NCBI GenBank assembly: GCA_013407085.1
Contig: JACCGJ010004933.1
Span: 62,001 to 126,000, forward strand
Source of the DNA: Atriophallophorus winterbourni
Taxonomy: Eukaryota > Platyhelminthes > Trematoda > Plagiorchiida > Microphallidae
DNA: 64,000 nt
Direction of reading: 5' to 3'
The first letter of the stretch is position 1, and each line of letters opens with the position of its first letter. This document shows, in pieces, positions 50,901-60,005 of this stretch. The translations under genes and the position numbers were made by a program. Below the pieces are notes generated by a model. That model was not told where the DNA came from. It ran no database searches and saw nothing but the letters and a program-made list of their open reading frames with translations.

Positions 50901-53900
50901 CACAACACCGAAGCAGTTTTTCAGGTAGTTCTAACTCTTCCCATCGTTGAGTTGTTCTGAGTATCTGCCGCTCAAATTCGTTAATCCATCGAACTGATTT
51001 CATACACCGCACTTACTTCAAGAACAACCTGTGACATGTACTTGCCGACGTGAGACTGACAGACGCTCACACATAATCCAAATGCAAAAATGCTCTCAAT
51101 CATCGTAGCCTAGCTTGCATGATGTTTATCATTGATACATTTTATCTCGATCTACATGACGTCACACGCATAACACATCGCCGAGGTAATTAATTATTGT
51201 TCATTGTTATTTAATTTATTAACGTTCTTTGCTCCAATGCAATTGAATTTATGTTCGACAATTTGTGCGATTATGCAAGAGTGCGTACGGAGGACAGTTG
51301 TGTAATAAAATACACGAAACCTGGTTTGCATCCGATTAGAACCGTCAACATTCATGTTAATCACAATTCATTATGTGAACCTTTCTTTTAAATTATGTGA
51401 TTCAGTTAAACTTTCATTGTTTTTCAGTTTGGGAAAAGAAACTGCTCGAGTTTACAAGGTAAAAACCAAAAATTATGTGAAGCAACTGAATCAATGTGTG
51501 ACAAATGTATATCAGAACGTTTAAACACGCTGGAAAATGCGAAGCTCTCGAATGAAACACATGAATGCATACATTGTTCAATGTCAATTCGACCTCAAAA
51601 GTTATTTTGCGCGGAGGGAATATGTTTCAATGGTAAGCCTTAAAAGATATGATGACTTTATAAAACTTCATAAAGACGCCCACTTATCCAAAGTTTAATC
51701 CACTTATTTGTACATAATGCATCATTAGGAAAAAACATAACCATAGTCTTTTAACACAAAAATCCGTATTTGAATGCACTTCCATCAAAACCCACGACCA
51801 GTTTCGTGCTGTATACACTCATCAGGTAGGGTCAGTAAGAACACGATCCGCACGGCGTAAAAAGCGTACAAACCATGTTCAAACTTATTATCCACCGTTG
51901 CATAAGTCTGGCTCGGTCAACCTGTTCAATTGCATATACCAACACACATCTGGATGGGGTTGAACCCGGGATTTTGAACGAAAAATCCGTATTTCCAGGC
52001 ATTTCCATCGCACAGACCCCCCGCGACCGGTCGTTTAAATAGTCACTTGTGTATTGGCTGAAATTTAGAACGGCACGTGCTAGTCATGGGATTCAAGAAT
52101 ATGCTTCCGCTTTTTGGTGAACTATATTACCGCCATTTTGGGTTATGCGCCATGCAATAAATGGTACTGTTGATTGCGCACGTTAGATTGAAAAAGTCTG
52201 TGACACTAACTACCAAAACGCTGTCTAATTGTCAGCTGATGAGGTAATCCAGCTGGGAATGTTAATAGTTATTGCTACATCAACAGCAAACAACATTAAA
52301 CGAATTATTGTATTTCGCGTCTGGTTTGTGTGGTCAAACCGTCAGCTAGTCACCACACCTTTTGCGTGGAGAAATAAATTGCTCACTTCTTCAACACGTA
52401 CTCTGTCGATACAGCTAAAGAAATACCGTAAAGTGTAGCCAAAGAAACACATCACATCTCTACGAAATCTGTTGTTTGCTGAATCTCAAACCTCGACTAA
52501 GGTTTTTTCTAAAGAAGATGATCATATTCACGCCAGATTTTACCCTATAGTAGCCACACCGTATTAGTTAATACATAAAACCACATTTCTAATATCTTGC
52601 AAACATTTTTTAAGAAAGTAGGAGGAGAATAGAGATGTCTTTTTTGTTAAAATGTTATGTAAAAAATACGACAATGGGAGTGGGTTTATAATTAATTATC
52701 AATGTTTTGGAACTTGCTTTTCAGAATTCGGCTATTAAACCTTGCAAAAATAAACATCAAACAAAGTTTCATGATGCATTTTGCTATACATCCTCATTAC
52801 ACATCAATGTGTCGGCGAAGATCCTAACATCCGAAGCTAGTGATTTGAACGAGGATGCTTCCGCGTGCTCAAGAACCTTCAGCACCTTTTTCGGATTCAA
52901 GATATTAACAATAGCATTAATACTAACATGAAATTTTTTTACAGTTTAGTGTTAAAACGATTCTTGTTTGATAAAATTTCCTTAAAGTTAAGTGCATTGG
53001 TAGTTCACGTTAGCTGAGAATTTTAAAAATCATTTGTTCCAGTGGGACACGCTATTTTTGCGAATGGTTACACAGGATAACCTCAAATAATTCAATTTTG
53101 AATAGCCTCATAATATCTGGTAGCCTCACCTCTTGCTTAGAAGCTGCGTTGGATACCGATTTTCAAAATTTCATGTCTCTCATGTTCAAATTATCATGCA
53201 ATCTCTTGTATAGCTGCGGAATGTGACAGGCTGATTTTTGGTCGGTTCCTTGCCACTTTACCGTAGCGCGACGGCCTCTCGCTAACAGGAGGTCATCTAA
53301 CTTGTGGTGGGCAGTTATCGTCGGAAGTGCTCTAAGGTTTTTTCACGTTCATGGCACTAGGCTATATGAAGGAGATGCCATTACTGTCAAACGTTTTCTA
53401 TGTTCCACTAACTTTTTCAACACAGAAATAACAGTCGAGTTTTATCTAGATCAGTGCGCATTTTATTTCGAAAGAGTAGCTTTTGTCGGTGCAGCAAGTT
53501 CTTTCCCTTCTCCACACTGTCGAAATTGAAGAAATAACTAAACTGATATACTTGGATAACGATAAAGTTGTAGAAGTTGAGTACAACTACGAATTAACCA
53601 ATGCGGTTCTGAATTGCCTTCTTCTTGCTCACAGTTTGAAGCTATTTCCATGATTGCTCTACGGAAAAGGTAGTCAAGGACTAAATCCACGGTTTCCCTT
53701 ACCATATGTGGACCTACATTCTCAGGGTCACGAACTATAGCTTCTCGTACCATACTGAATTCAAACCTGTGGTCTCCAGTCTTTTCCTTTAATGTCATTG
53801 AAGCTGGGTCATGAAATATTAAGCCAACAGTTATGCTTTGTTGCCAGAGTCATTATTGAACGCCTCGAAACATTAAATGATGATCCATTTAGTTGGAAAA

Positions 53901-55205
53901 CAGTCGTATCTCGCAAGCTGCTAAACGCTCCATGACCCCAGGGCACGAGAAGTTTCTGTGAAAAAGGCTTTATCCTACCATAATCACGTGGCTACGCGAT
54001 CTGTATACGCTGGAAATGTAAAATAACTGTAAAAATGCATTTTAAAACCATGTTTGGCACTCACGGATGTATAGTTTTCAGATTATTTTTTTATGCCTAA
54101 CGAAAACCAAATGAACGAAATTCGTCGAAACTATGTCGTAAACATTTCGAGTCTCATTCAAATTAATAAATTTATCCAGCAATTTAGTATTTTCTATGAT
54201 TATTGTTTCTGTCATAGTGACACATTTAACTCACTATATAAGACAATTCAACATCCAGTAAAATGCCAGACTAACTGTTTGAAATTTCGAATCGCAGGTG
54301 GAAAATGTGTGAATCAAGTTGACGGTTTCTTCTGCGTTTGTCCTCCCAAGTTCGAAGGAAAACGCTGTGAATCTCCAACCAGAGCATGCAGCAACCAATC
54401 TTGTGCAAACGGAGGTGAATGTTTGGATAGTTCCACATATTTCTCATGTCACTGTCCGTTTGGGTGGGAAGGCGATTATTGCAGAGAAAACGTGAATGAA
54501 TGTGCACTCATCCCCAAAATTCATGGTCGAGCACTTTGTGAAAATGGCGCTGGGTGTAGAGATTTGCCGGGTACATATCAATGTTTATGCCCACCTGGCT
54601 GGAATGGTGTGCATTGTGAAACGCCTTCGGTGGGCACAGGAACAAAACAAGTCAACCTTTCACAACGCGATTCTGGAAATGTAGTTGATGCTCCGTTTTA
54701 CAAGACTACAAATTCGATTGTGTTGAGTGTTAGCATGTTTGGGTTGTTCATCTTCTTTACCATTTGTGCTATCGTAAGTGTGCTATCTCTATGGTGTGTG
54801 TGGCGTAGCCGATATGGGAAAGTTTTCACTACAGACACAATAGACACGAGTGGCAACCCTTCTTATACATTACATAACAATATGTGCCCGGGAGGCGAAA
54901 CCACGTCACTCCGTTTTGAGCAGCCACTTGACCAAGTCGATTGCCCGACACGAATAGGCAATGGAGCTTTTGCAGCTACAAATGATGATGAAAAAATGAT
55001 TGGAATAAAAAATAGCCTGTTTTGCGATATTCGAGAAACGCTTATATCCTCATCGAAGTTTGATTATACAGTCCCACGCTTACATGTGCCAAGATTTGTC
55101 CAAATTTGTCAACCATACACGCACCCGGATATTTTTCGAATGGATCTCCAAACTCGGCGCGTTGAATCGCCTCCTCCATCATACGACGAATTTTCAAAAA
55201 AATAA
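44594..55205 (+). CDS. Delta-type Notch ligand (spliced gene)
   Basis: Single-pass membrane ligand for Notch receptors in cell-cell signalling. Exons: 44594-44956, 45587-45635, 47146-47415, 48831-48885, 49287-49441, 50737-50924, 51428-51632 and 54298-55205, all with AG/GT borders and matching phases. With the candidate first exon 28012-28116 the product has 765 residues, normal for Delta proteins. Layout in that numbering: signal peptide 1-28, MNNL-like region to about 172, DSL 217-260 with six cysteines and the signature CRPRDDLLGHYTC, EGF repeats 265-291, 294-330, 337-376, 456-487, 494-525 and 532-570, transmembrane helix about 604-630, cytoplasmic tail 631-765 ending PPPSYDEFSKK. No VWC domain, so Delta rather than Jagged type. 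Residues 396-455 are a cysteine-rich insert that is not EGF. The MNNL start is the least certain part. Confidence 0.9.
45587..45635 (+). CDS. Notch ligand micro-exon (49 nt)
   Basis: TTTTTTCCAG|AACGGG acceptor and CTACC|GTAAGT donor. Encodes NGISLILNLQNMSENY plus one base: phase 0 in, phase 1 out, which fits both neighbours. GISLILNL matches the position of the GTFSLIIEA-like strand closing MNNL domains. Confidence 0.7.
46365..46535 (+). repeat. (TTGAA)-family LINE 3' end, diverged, in Notch ligand intron
   Basis: TTGTTAAGCTTGTTGCTTTT, GAGACCATTAAAA and a double CCTTGAATTA tail correspond to the 3' end family at 60635-60810. Strongly diverged. Confidence 0.45.
47146..47415 (+). CDS. Notch ligand exon: DSL domain
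   Basis: Acceptor AAAATTTCAG|ATTCC, donor CGGAAG|GTAAGA. Encodes the pre-DSL linker (LIARFVHTIQGMPQNTWS) and the whole DSL domain: YACQENHFGSDCGHFC, RPRDDLLGHYTC, IVCMAGWGGPRCTE. Six cysteines and the conserved aromatic and glycine positions are all present, so the receptor-binding module is intact. Confidence 0.93.
48360..48610 (-). mobile_element. Penelope-like element terminal remnant in Notch ligand intron
   Basis: Minus-strand remnant of the PLE terminal segment: AGTCTGACGAATTTTCTGCG, then a degraded GAAAC (TAAAAC) and GTT. The adjoining stretch (ATGGCGAAATAGCAGTCAAC on the + strand) matches 61736-61870. Decayed. Confidence 0.55.
48831..48885 (+). CDS. Notch ligand exon: first half of EGF1
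   Basis: 55-nt exon between TATTAAAAG and TGCAG|GTTAGT. Encodes AQCKYGCVHGVCERPDEC, the four N-terminal cysteines of EGF1 in the short form typical directly after DSL. Confidence 0.85.
49287..49441 (+). CDS. Notch ligand exon: end of EGF1 and EGF2
   Basis: Acceptor TTATTATAG, donor CAACATAG|GTAAGC. Encodes CLDGWTGSTC closing EGF1 and then EGF2 from CLAIPGCLHGRC to CHCYPGWIGMLC. Phase 2 in, phase 1 out. Confidence 0.9.
50737..50924 (+). CDS. Notch ligand exon: EGF3
   Basis: Acceptor TTATGCATTCAG, donor TTTTTCAG|GTAGTT. Encodes CNRTQNLCQNGGKCVNQ through CVCPSGFSGTHC, then an acidic linker SKTDQDDHNTEAVFQ. Phase 1 in, phase 0 out. Confidence 0.92.
51428..51632 (+). CDS. Notch ligand exon: cysteine-rich insert and start of EGF4
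   Basis: Acceptor TTGTTTTTCAG, donor TTTCAATG|GTAAGC; phase 0 in, phase 1 out. Sixty residues carry six cysteines, including CDKC and CIHC, with no EGF spacing. The last part, FCAEGICFN, supplies the first two cysteines of EGF4, completed by GGKC in the next exon. The completed EGF across the junction validates the exon. Confidence 0.85.
51760..52060 (-). repeat. Tandem SINE/retrozyme-like repeat (about 221-bp unit) with hammerhead, in Notch ligand intron
   Basis: AAAAATCCGTATTTGAATGC near 51760 and AAAAATCCGTATTTCCAGGC at 51981 mark the same unit point about 221 bp apart, so roughly 1.3 head-to-tail units are present. The minus strand contains GGGTTCAACCCCATC, which resembles a Pol III B box. 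A complete hammerhead core is at 51789-51832 and a partial second one (CGACCGGTCGCGGG) lies at about 52020-52035. The element is antisense to the host gene, in its last intron. Confidence 0.7.
51789..51832 (-). ncRNA. Candidate hammerhead ribozyme (type I)
   Basis: Minus strand in order: stem I strand ACCCTAC, core CTGATGA, stem II GTGT-ATACA-GCAC, core GAAAC, two-base loop, GTC cleavage triplet, stem I strand GTGGGTT. Stem I pairs over five consecutive positions including one G-U. All invariant core bases are present. Stem III is only two base pairs, as in minimal type I hammerheads of animal retroelements, so activity may need a dimer. Confidence 0.65.
52065..54297. other. Rest of the last Notch ligand intron; one unrecognised minus ORF
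   Basis: 53538-53798 on the minus strand is an 86-codon frame (RFEFSMVREAIVRDPENVG; VDLVLDYLFRRAIMEIASN) with well-balanced composition. Its family is not recognised. It may be a fragment of an unidentified mobile element or a chance frame. The rest is AT-rich. Confidence 0.3.
54298..55205 (+). CDS. Notch ligand terminal exon: EGF4-6, transmembrane and cytoplasmic tail
   Basis: Acceptor CGAATCGCAG|GTGG. Completes EGF4 (CVNQVDGFFCVCPPKFEGKRC) and encodes EGF5 (CSNQSCANGGEC, CHCPFGWEGDYC) and EGF6, which begins NVNEC as in calcium-binding EGF modules. Then come a membrane helix (LSVSMFGLFIFFTICAIVSV), a basic stop-transfer WRSRYGK and about 130 cytoplasmic residues ending PPPSYDEFSKK and TAA. 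Confidence 0.95.
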
Positions 55206-55206
55206 A
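55201..55206 (+). promoter_or_regulatory. AATAAA overlapping the stop codon
   Basis: The hexamer AATAAA spans the TAA stop of the Notch ligand. Used as a poly(A) signal it would give an extremely short 3' UTR. Whether it is used cannot be told from sequence. Confidence 0.3.
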
Positions 55207-55209
55207 ACA

Positions 55210-55779
55210 ACACGACGTTTTGTTATATTTGTCCCAATCAATTTCATTGATTGAGCAGAAAATATCATTTCACCCGAAAGCATGCGATTTTTGACATGTA
55301 AAATACAATATTTTGATTGGTATTTATATTTTATCTACAAAATATCACACGATTACATGATTGAATCTTTAACGTAAGACTATAAAATGTATCTATTAGG
55401 GGTTTCTTGCGTTGCATTTGTAAGAAAGTATTAGCTTGTTTTACTTAGTTCAGGCGAAATAGAGTGCAATGCTGTCAAATTCGATAAAGTTGAAGCTACC
55501 TATAAAAACTGATACACACGAATCTAATCCTATCTTTGTACCATGGAATGGCAATATTTTGTTTTGGTTTTGCGTTTCTCGTAATCTCGACAGTCGCCCG
55601 ATATGTTTGAATGCTATCATTGGCAACCTCTTAATACGGTGTGCTTTCAAACACTACAACGTTACCCTTTTTCCACTGCGTTTGACCATTATTATTGGTC
55701 TTTTTTATCTGCATCTGTTTGATCTTGGTAAGCTAAAAGTGTTTACCTTCGTTTTTGTTTGATATCAGATTGTAATAAT
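55210..55779. other. 3' flank of Notch ligand
   Basis: AT-rich. A 97-codon plus ORF (55469-55762) is rich in hydrophobic residues but has no recognised family. Part of this may be 3' UTR. Confidence 0.35.
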
Positions 55780-55910
55780 AAGTAGTATATGAGGTTCGAA
55801 AAGCAGGACGGTATCACACGACCGGTTTCGCGGTTATTGCCGCTCATCAGGTATGCGTATCCGTAACCTGACATTCGAACGCCGTTCTGACTTTTTTGCT
55901 AAACCCATTT
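55780..55910 (-). repeat. SINE-like repeat with well-preserved hammerhead
   Basis: On the minus strand a B-box-like GGCGTTCGAATGTC precedes the ribozyme core by about 20 bp. Unit borders are not clear; only the ribozyme-bearing part is conserved relative to 51760-52060. Confidence 0.6.
55808..55864 (-). ncRNA. Candidate hammerhead ribozyme (type I), best copy
   Basis: Minus strand: ACGGATACGCATAC, CTGATGA, stem II GCGG-CAATAA-CCGC (four perfect pairs), GAAAC, CG loop, GTC, GTGTGATACCGT. Stem I pairs CGCATAC-side to GTGTG-side over five positions, then an internal loop, then a second helix of about six pairs (ACGGAT side with TACCGT side). An interrupted stem I is typical of natural schistosome-type hammerheads. 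All core residues match; cleavage would follow GTC. Confidence 0.75.
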
Positions 55911-56399
55911 ATTTGCAAATTCGAATATAAATCCTCATTCGCAAATTGAAATTTTGCTTCAATGTGAAGACTAATCTAAGTCCCCCAGTTGGTGCAATGA
56001 AACACCGGTAACTGTTTGGAATAGAGTTCCAATTCCAATAACAGCAGACACGCACATATCGAGTTGTTTGTGCAAACATAGATGTGTCGCCCAACAAAGA
56101 ATAGAGTTGGACTAAATATTCTCATTTTGTGACTAAAACACAATTAATAAAACACAATTATTTTGCATCAAACTCTAAAATGCATGCATCCATAAGATAA
56201 ACGAGAAATGAAAAATGAACCGGATCAATATCAAACATTAAACGGAATCAATCACGCGATATTATTTAAAGTGATTCAATCGATGTCGACGTTGGCCAAG
56301 GTAATAAGATATTCGAACTAATCGTTTCTGAAAGAGAGTTCAGTTTAAATATTTTTCACGAATATCGCCGCAGTCCTCTTCATGCTAGATTCGAAGAGC

Positions 56400-56800
56400 G
56401 CTGATTGGCAACCACGAGATGCGAGGGAATATCAATCCCTTATTCATGATTAAGCTCTGGAGAAAGCAGTATTGGATACAGGTCGCTGCGTTAAACTAGA
56501 CAACGTGGAAGTGTTAGGTATCAAGCTGTATTTCGAACACCTACATGTAGATGGGGCAGAAATTTCCACAAACTGGCGCTCATCACAGATGTGAACTCAA
56601 TTAGCTAATATTCATCCCGCTTAGGCTTACTAAAATCTGCTTACCGGTAAGAGTTAAGGGAAGGAATGTTATTTAGTCATGTTTCCAGTTCTGACTATCA
56701 CACATGGTCTGACGAAGCGCCTGTTAGAAGCGAAACGTTGCCGAAAATTTGGCTTTAACCAATTGCACTCAACTTTCAATGCACTAATGGGTGGTGTTTC
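56400..56800 (+). pseudogene. Penelope-like element remnant: GIY-YIG C-terminal part and terminal segment
   Basis: 56417-56600 is a decayed plus-strand copy of the nuclease ORF seen at 62150-62410 minus (REYQSLI, VLDTGR, LDNVEVLGIK, HLHVDGAEISTNWRSS by frame). About 80 bp further 56703-56746 holds the PLE hammerhead-like motif CATGGTCTGACGAAGC, then AAGCGAAACGTTGCC. No RT is recognisable. Confidence 0.65.
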
Positions 56801-58146
56801 TCATAAGTGCGTGCAATGTTGCAGTCGAACGGCCGGTAGTGTTGTCTATCATTCAGTTAACAAACATGCGTTAAAAATGACTAACTATCGTTATTACATA
56901 GCACAGTGTGTGAAGAAAACCGTTTGAACAGCAGAACCTCTGAATACAAAGAAGCTCGGCCTATCTCACTCTTATTGCATACTTGGTCAGTCCCGATAAT
57001 ATTATGAGGAGGGACGTGTGTATAGTAGTTAACAAAAGTGTCCAGAAGTATGTGCGTGGCTAAAATTTTGAAAGATTGGTAGACAAGCGAGAGAGCAATT
57101 CATAGTTGTATAGCTGATTATGGTAAACGAATCGAATGAGATGCAATATCCGAAAGCATCCGAATGCAATAATCTGGTAGCCAACCATCAAATGATAAGG
57201 ACTTCGGCAGCACATAGTGAGTAACTTCTTTGAAATGGAAACAACGAAATTCTCTGTGAGCAATGCGGCACATTCCTCGATTATTTATTCATAGAGGATA
57301 TGTATGTAATACAGGTATGCACCACAAGACCCACCTACATCGGGTCGTATGGTAAAATTGTCATAAAATATTGTTAATCAATATTATCAAACGTAAAACA
57401 CACGTCTCAATGTAATTTTTAAAAGTGGTAATGCTATCAAATGTAACACGTGAGTAGATGAATAGTTTTACTGTTGTACAGCGCAGACACAAATGCGTAT
57501 TCGCAGCAGTTTAACCTGCTATGCGGTTGCTAAAGTGTAAACGGGTGATTTCGCAGTTGCGTTATCAGAGAGATGCAATAAATGTTTGTATCGATAATTT
57601 GGTGGATGAAAATTAGTGCTCCACGTTGTCATCTGTATTAGGCTGCATTTAGCTTTGAAATTGTATGGCGTGTTTCGTATAGATGTTTATAAAATCAAAT
57701 GACGAGCTTTGTCATTATGTGCTGTGGAGTTTCCAGTAGATAAGAATTTCGTTTCATCAATGGATCCCGTTCATTTATGGCATATTCGATGTGGGGACGA
57801 AAGTAGGTTGAAATCAGCTTGTAGATGTTATTGGCGTCAAACGAACCAAGAGCTCTTCTGATGAGAGCCAGTTTGCGTTCTCTTTTGTTGGTAGCAAGTC
57901 GTCATTGTATTGTGTTTTCTAAGTCGGACTGAATAACTAGAAGACTGGTTGAATAAAATTTCGACCAATAAAATATTAGTTGAATTGAATTTGTTGTGTG
58001 CGTTTTTCGTGTGAAATTCCATATCTGCGATTTTAAGATCACGTTTGTTCGAATGTCAATTTCATCTACTGAGAAATTGCTTCGTTTTATTCATGTCGCA
58101 TGAATATTAGTCTTAGGAATGGGCACATTCTAGAGTTTTTGCTTGT
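56800..58146. other. No gene recognised
   Basis: Short ORFs in both strands without motifs. Confidence 0.4.
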
Positions 58147-58632
58147 ATGGATCCCACATCAGATAGAAGTGTATTCAGAAACTATTTCAATGAGAAAATG
58201 GCGAAAACTTGTGTTTTATGCCACGCAATTGCGAACACAGCTACCAGTTTTTCATCCGAAGCAGAATTGAGAAATGATTGGCTAAAAAGCATGAGTTTTG
58301 GGCTACTCATACTAATCTGGGCGCAAAAGCGAATTGGATGCGATTCTGTCAGCTACGGAATGAATGCCACCTCAAATGTTAGAAAAGCTACTATACAGTA
58401 CCAATGTCACATGCTAACAAAAATGGACAACAATCCTAGGCTTCTCTATAAAGATGTTGATGAGCGGTCGATGGTGAAACCAGTCCAATTATTTGTACAA
58501 ACCGTCGCTGGATTGATGCATTCTGTTCAAGTTAATGCCGGTGCTTTAGAAACTACTGACACACTTCTTTCCAATTCCAAGCGTCGCATCCGAGCTCAAG
58601 TTTCTCCGATATCGCAAAAATTAAATTTATGA
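58147..58632 (+). CDS. Unrecognised 161-residue protein, possible single-exon gene
   Basis: The longest intact frame in the window outside the Notch ligand terminal exon and the RT fragments. It starts at an ATG (MDPTSDRSVFRNYFNEKM) and ends with TGA. Visible: CVLC near residues 22-25, a moderately hydrophobic LLILIWAQK near 55, and a polar, basic C-terminus (SKRRIRAQVSPISQKLNL). No known domain is recognised. The CxxC could be half of a zinc site, but no partner pair is evident. An AATAAA lies 21-26 nt after the stop, compatible with a compact gene. It is flanked downstream by a CR1 fragment. Alternatives are an ORF1-like piece of an element or an exon of a larger gene. Confidence 0.4.
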   Translation: MDPTSDRSVFRNYFNEKMAKTCVLCHAIANTATSFSSEAELRNDWLKSMSFGLLILIWAQKRIGCDSVSYGMNATSNVRKATIQYQCHMLTKMDNNPRLLYKDVDERSMVKPVQLFVQTVAGLMHSVQVNAGALETTDTLLSNSKRRIRAQVSPISQKLNL

Positions 58633-58679
58633 AGTGAAGTGGTTATCAATAAATACACTGTTGAACTGCAACTTTTTGA

Positions 58680-59200
58680 ACTGAGTAGAAAGAAATCGCA
58701 TGGTGCAGACAGAATTGCACCCTCTACATTCTGACGGTGCCGCATTCCCCTGACTGTCCTTGAGCATATCTGTTTAAAATCAGCCTAATGAAAGGAAAGA
58801 TACCACTACAATTTAATGCAGGACGGATTCTTCCTATTTAAATAGGTAGATGTTCAGATTGGACGAACTATTTAACTTCAATGTTAATTTAGGAAGTCTC
58901 TGATGTCATGGAGCTCATTCAGACCGAACGCTTACGAGAGCATCTAGAATGTCAAAACATATTGACGGTTGTCGTAGAAATCGACATTGTCGGTCGAATT
59001 TTCTTACTACTGTGGAGGATTGGACAGGACTTTTTAATGAAAGTAATGCTATATATGATTGCTACATCGATCTTTTGAAGGCTTTCGGTTGAGTCAATCA
59101 TGACTTCATCGCTAAAATTTTATTGAATAATAAAGAATTGGCTGAAAAGGATAAATTATTTATGAACAGGTTCGTGCGGGGAGCAACTTTTTTTTAGAAA
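58680..59200 (+). pseudogene. CR1-like LINE RT fingers/palm remnant
   Basis: In shifting frames: KSHGADRIAPSTF (RT start), RTPL-like TVLEHICLKSA, MKGKIPLQFNAGRILPI, RSNFLTTVEDWTGLFNESNA and CYIDLLKAFG(stop)VNHDF, the first catalytic-Asp region. It ends near 59200 without the FADD motif. Confidence 0.7.
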
Positions 59201-59381
59201 AATGCGTCAAGATTGTGTTGTGTCCGCACTATCGGTCAATATCTAATCCATATTGATCACGAACGCTTAACATGAGTTTCGTTTACTACACGTTTTGTGA
59301 CATTCATTCAATGAATAAACCGATTCAGTAACGGCAGTATTATTGTAGTGAATGAGAAGTCAACGCGTTTCGGACATAACG
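59200..59381. other. Unassigned spacer before the inverted repeat
   Basis: Short AT-rich stretch between the CR1 remnant and the left arm of the long inverted repeat. Confidence 0.5.
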
Positions 59382-59389
59382 TTTATTAC

Positions 59390-59790
59390 GTTAATTTTCA
59401 ATCACACAATTTGTTATTTATATAAGAACCGTTTGCTCACATCACGTGACGATCGCACCTGCTGCGGATTATCGGCCGACTTCTGGTTCATTATTCATTA
59501 ATTATGCAAATATCTCAGGTCATCACTCCATGAGTGGCAGGTGTCAAATATCCGGCCTTTTATCACCTCTTTTCGTGTCATCATGTGACTTTTGGCCATT
59601 CGGTTCACTTCGTGTTCTTGTCGCACCAGAGGGGGCTCGACTCACCTTGACTAGCGGATAATGTACCACTAACATTACCGTCTCCGTTCCCTTCATTATC
59701 ACTCACCCACGGTTGGGTCTACTGACTACGACTCGTACTGACCGAGACGGTAGCTTATAACCAATGAACTTTTCGTAACTTGAGTGTCTG
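59390..59790 (+). mobile_element. Gypsy-type LTR or leader region (left arm)
   Basis: Lies just upstream of the gag start and contains a TATA-like TTATTTATATAAG at 59411-59423. LTR borders (TG...CA) and a primer-binding site were not identified with certainty, so 'LTR' is inference from position. Confidence 0.45.
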
Positions 59791-59837
59791 GATATAACAA
59801 TTGGTTAAGTACTTAATATTTTCTCATTCGGGACAAC

Positions 59838-59993
59838 ATGAATCTCGTCGCAAAAATCGAGGATTATTCTGAATATGTGTTCGCTTGGGAAGCATATGTG
59901 GAGCGATTGAATTGCTTCTTCGCAGCCAATGACAAAACGGAAGACAAAAAGAAGGCAAACATGTTGCTGATTGTAGGTGGAGCAAATGACTAA
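59838..59993 (+). pseudogene. Gypsy-type gag N-terminus (left arm copy)
   Basis: ATG-started frame of 51 codons with WEAYVERLNCFFAAND and KKKANMLLIVGG, the conserved N-terminal pattern of Gypsy gag capsid proteins (WxxYxxRLxxFFxAN...KKxxxLL). It is cut off at TAA just before the PLE segment. In the left arm no continuation exists. Confidence 0.8.
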
Positions 59994-60005
59994 GGATTTG
60001 TCATG

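Noticed and set aside
54093..54297. Upstream 68 codons of the long ORF ending at 55205
   Set aside because: The frame is open by chance across the intron. Homology and the CGAATCGCAG acceptor put the exon start at 54298, where EGF4 is completed.
59446..59661. 71-codon ORF in the inverted-repeat arm
   Set aside because: Lies in the leader/LTR-like region and is mirrored in the other arm only because the arms are copies; no protein similarity.
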